The position numbers and the translations under genes were made by a program. Positions 62,069 to 64,000 of a DNA stretch of 64,000 bases are shown one piece after another. The stretch is from Komagataeibacter oboediens (GTDB lineage: Bacteria > Pseudomonadota > Alphaproteobacteria > Acetobacterales > Acetobacteraceae): positions 62,001-126,000 of the forward strand of contig NZ_NKTX01000001.1 in assembly GCF_003207815.1 (NCBI RefSeq). The letters run 5' to 3'. Under the pieces are notes generated by a model. That model saw only the letters and a list, made by a program, of their open reading frames with translations, made no database searches and was not told the DNA's origin. Each line of letters begins with the position of its first letter. The first letter of the stretch is position 1.

Positions 62069-64000
62069 ATGGCACACAACGGAAATGGACGGCGCATCCT
62101 TCTCGGCTCCGTCGCGGCGCTGGTGGTGATCGCGGGCGGGGCGGGGCTTGCGGTCAAGTCCATGCTGGACCCGGATGCGCTGCGCACGAAAGCCATTGCC
62201 GCGATCGAAAAGCAGACCGGACGCAAGGTGCGCATGGGCGCGCTGGAACTGCATGTCCTGCCCAGCCTGTCCCTGTCTGTCAGTGATGTCGGGTTGTCGG
62301 ACATGGCCGGTGGTGCCTATACCGACATGGTAACGGCGGACAGCCTGCAGGCCAGCATGGGGCTTATGGCGCTGCTGCACCATGAAATCCGCCTGGAGGA
62401 CCTGAAGCTGGTCCACCCTGTCGTCCATCTGGAGCGTACGGACAGGGGCGAGGCCAACTGGCGCCTGTCGCCCACCGGCGCACAGGCCACGGCCACGCCC
62501 GAAGGTGGTGCCACGCAGGCCGCGTCCGACTGGAAGGTGCAGATCGGCAGCATCCGCATAACCAATGCCGATCTTGACTGGGACGACCGGATGTCGGGCA
62601 GCCGGGGCAAGGTGGTGCTGGACCATATCAACCTGTCGGATGTTGATGGCGCGAAGCCCGAAATTGATGTGGCGGGTCATAACGACAGCGGCAGCTTTAC
62701 GCTGGCCGGGCATACCGGGGCGATCAACCTGACATCCACCGCGCGCGCCAGCTGGCCGGTTGCGCTGCAGGCGGCATTCAGGGCTGGCGGGCAGCAGGTG
62801 GGGCAGCTGGCGGTGGATGGCACCGTGGCTGATCCCGACCACATGAAGGGCTACAACATCAAACTGGATGGCAATATCGCCAGCCTGAAGGCGATCGAGG
62901 CTTTCGTGCCGGGGATGAGCCTGCCTGACGTGCGCCGCCTGTCGCTGAAAGCCAATGTGGTGGACGGTAATGCCGCGGACAAGGCAGGCAGCACGCCGCT
63001 GCTCAATTCCCTGCATCTGGATACGGGCGCGGTTGACGCGGGACAGTACCTGTCCGGCCTGACGCTGCAGGGGCTGTCGGTTGACGCGCCGGGGCCCAAG
63101 GACGCCGTGACCATCCGCAGTCAGGGTGCATGGCAGGGGCAGGGGCTGAAGCTGTCCGGCACGCTGGGATCACTGCAGCAGGTGGAACAGGCGGCGCTGT
63201 CGCATCTGGCCGATCCGCTGCCGCTGTCGCTGGACATGTCGGGTGATCCGGGCAGCCTGCGTATCGCGGGCACGCTGGGCGGGTCGCGCGCGGTGGTGAA
63301 TGTCAACGCGTCCGCAGGCAGGCTGCCGCTGCCCAATGGCGCGGTGATCGACCATCTGGACGCCTCGACCCATCTGGTCAGCGAGGATAACGGCGCGCAT
63401 TTCCAGCTTTCGGATATTGTGGTCAAGAGCACGCAGGTCTCCCTCAAGGGGGCGCTGGACCTGTCGGTTCACGGTGGGCATGCGGGCGTACCGCTGGTCA
63501 GTGGCGCGCTTGATGCAAGCTGGGTCAATGCCGATGCCCTGATGGGCAACGCCGCTGCCGGCAAGGCCGACGCCAGCACCACCACGCCTGCGAATGCCAG
63601 GGACAGCAATGACGCGCTGCCGTTTGACCGGCTGCGCAAGCTGGATGCGGACCTGCGCCTGACCGCGGCGCAGCTGGAATTCGAAGGCGATGAATACCAC
63701 AACGCCCTGAGCCATATCAGCCTGCGCAACGGGCTGCTGAAGGTTGACCCGCTACAGGCCGAAGGCACGGGCCGCCGCGTATCGGGACAGTTTGAGGTCG
63801 ATGCGTCGGGCAGCGTGCCCACCGTATCGGGTAAGATCGGCACGCTGGTGCTGCCGGCCACATGGCTGGAAAGCAAGGCGGGCCTGTCCAACATGGTGCA
63901 GGGGGCGCTGCAGGTTGTTGGTGAAGTGCGTTCGCAGGGGAATACCGCGGCCGAACTGCGCACCGGCATGACCGGACACCTTGGCGTGTCCATGGTCAAC
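62069..64000 (+). CDS. AsmA-family protein (3' end outside window)
   Basis: 644 codons are visible with no stop. ATG 62069 has AGGACAGGA upstream. The N-terminus has one membrane anchor (RILLGSVAALVVIAGGAGLAV). It is followed by the AsmA start pattern LDPDALRTKAIAAIEKQTGRKV, then repeated beta-rich segments (LELHVLPSLSLSVSDVGLSD, LDWDDRMSG...). AsmA/TamB-like proteins bridge the periplasm and are implicated in phospholipid transport to the outer membrane. It begins 32 bp after rluC, so it may be in the same transcript. Confidence 0.88.
   Translation, partial: MAHNGNGRRILLGSVAALVVIAGGAGLAVKSMLDPDALRTKAIAAIEKQTGRKVRMGALELHVLPSLSLSVSDVGLSDMAGGAYTDMVTADSLQASMGLMALLHHEIRLEDLKLVHPVVHLERTDRGEANWRLSPTGAQATATPEGGATQAASDWKVQIGSIRITNADLDWDDRMSGSRGKVVLDHINLSDVDGAKPEIDVAGHNDSGSFTLAGHTGAINLTSTARASWPVALQAAFRAGGQQVGQLAVDGTVADPDHMKGYNIKLDGNIASLKAIEAFVPGMSLPDVRRLSLKANVVDGNAADKAGSTPLLNSLHLDTGAVDAGQYLSGLTLQGLSVDAPGPKDAVTIRSQGAWQGQGLKLSGTLGSLQQVEQAALSHLADPLPLSLDMSGDPGSLRIAGTLGGSRAVVNVNASAGRLPLPNGAVIDHLDASTHLVSEDNGAHFQLSDIVVKSTQVSLKGALDLSVHGGHAGVPLVSGALDASWVNADALMGNAAAGKADASTTTPANARDSNDALPFDRLRKLDADLRLTAAQLEFEGDEYHNALSHISLRNGLLKVDPLQAEGTGRRVSGQFEVDASGSVPTVSGKIGTLVLPATWLESKAGLSNMVQGALQVVGEVRSQGNTAAELRTGMTGHLGVSMVN

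Overview
The window is GC-rich chromosomal DNA of an alphaproteobacterium. It is most probably an acetic acid bacterium (Acetobacteraceae, Komagataeibacter/Gluconacetobacter-like). The clues are a C4-pathway 5-aminolevulinate synthase, an edd-eda Entner-Doudoroff pair, separate glyQ/glyS, an FzlA-like GST-fold protein beside minCDE, a transketolase-like gene fused in order to gap and pgk, and the general style of the proteins. The genus is an inference; the class is well supported. There is no phage, plasmid, CRISPR or IS element. Nearly everything is core housekeeping, densely packed with many 1-11 bp overlaps (ATGA, TGATG, GTGA).

Layout. 1-4.5 kb: rod-shape and elongation operon mreC(partial)-mreD-mrdA-rodA plus a DUF3293 protein. 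4.6-7.6 kb: glyQ-glyS (minus). 7.8-9.3 kb: DUF2076 protein and alkB. 9.4-11.9 kb: edd-eda (minus). 12.4 kb: tRNA-Lys(TTT). 12.7-17.3 kb: gyrA-coaD, ppiB and ssb (minus), with uvrA diverging at 17.6 kb. 20.8-22.2 kb: speD-speE. 22.8-27.6 kb: tandem glycine riboswitch, a 46-codon leader-like ORF, then gcvT-gcvH-gcvP. 27.8-30.6 kb: FecCD-type ABC importer. 30.6-33 kb: outer-membrane porin-like protein and a small exported protein (minus). 33-34.3 kb: methyltransferase and glyoxalase-like protein. 34.3-37.4 kb: dapF-mtaB-ftsY. 37.6-41.8 kb: transketolase-like-gap-pgk (minus). 42-46.4 kb: lipoprotein, hemA, DsbA-like thiol oxidoreductase and a gamma-glutamyltransferase-like lipoprotein. 46.6-50.8 kb: recA, lipoprotein, glycerate 2-kinase and coaA. 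51-54 kb: aldA-like dehydrogenase, a frameshifted ferritin-like gene and a GntR regulator. 54.2-56.9 kb: minC-minD-minE (minus) and fzlA. 56.9-64 kb: BaiN-family flavoprotein, MBOAT acyltransferase, rarA, rluC and a truncated AsmA-family gene.

What stands out. (1) The transketolase-like protein upstream of gap-pgk keeps the fold but has lost essentially every thiamine-diphosphate, metal and catalytic residue I can align, so it looks like a pseudoenzyme kept as an intact reading frame. (2) A small ORF with a strong Shine-Dalgarno lies between the glycine riboswitch and gcvT and overlaps the gcvT start. (3) A dispersed, roughly 50-90 bp palindromic element sits in at least five convergent intergenic gaps. 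Compensatory stem changes suggest a structured RNA/terminator function. (4) A ferritin-like gene carries a single-base frameshift. No wholly new multi-gene system is evident.

Start codons were chosen from Shine-Dalgarno spacing and family alignment from memory. Small-site coordinates were counted by eye and may be off by 1-2 bases.
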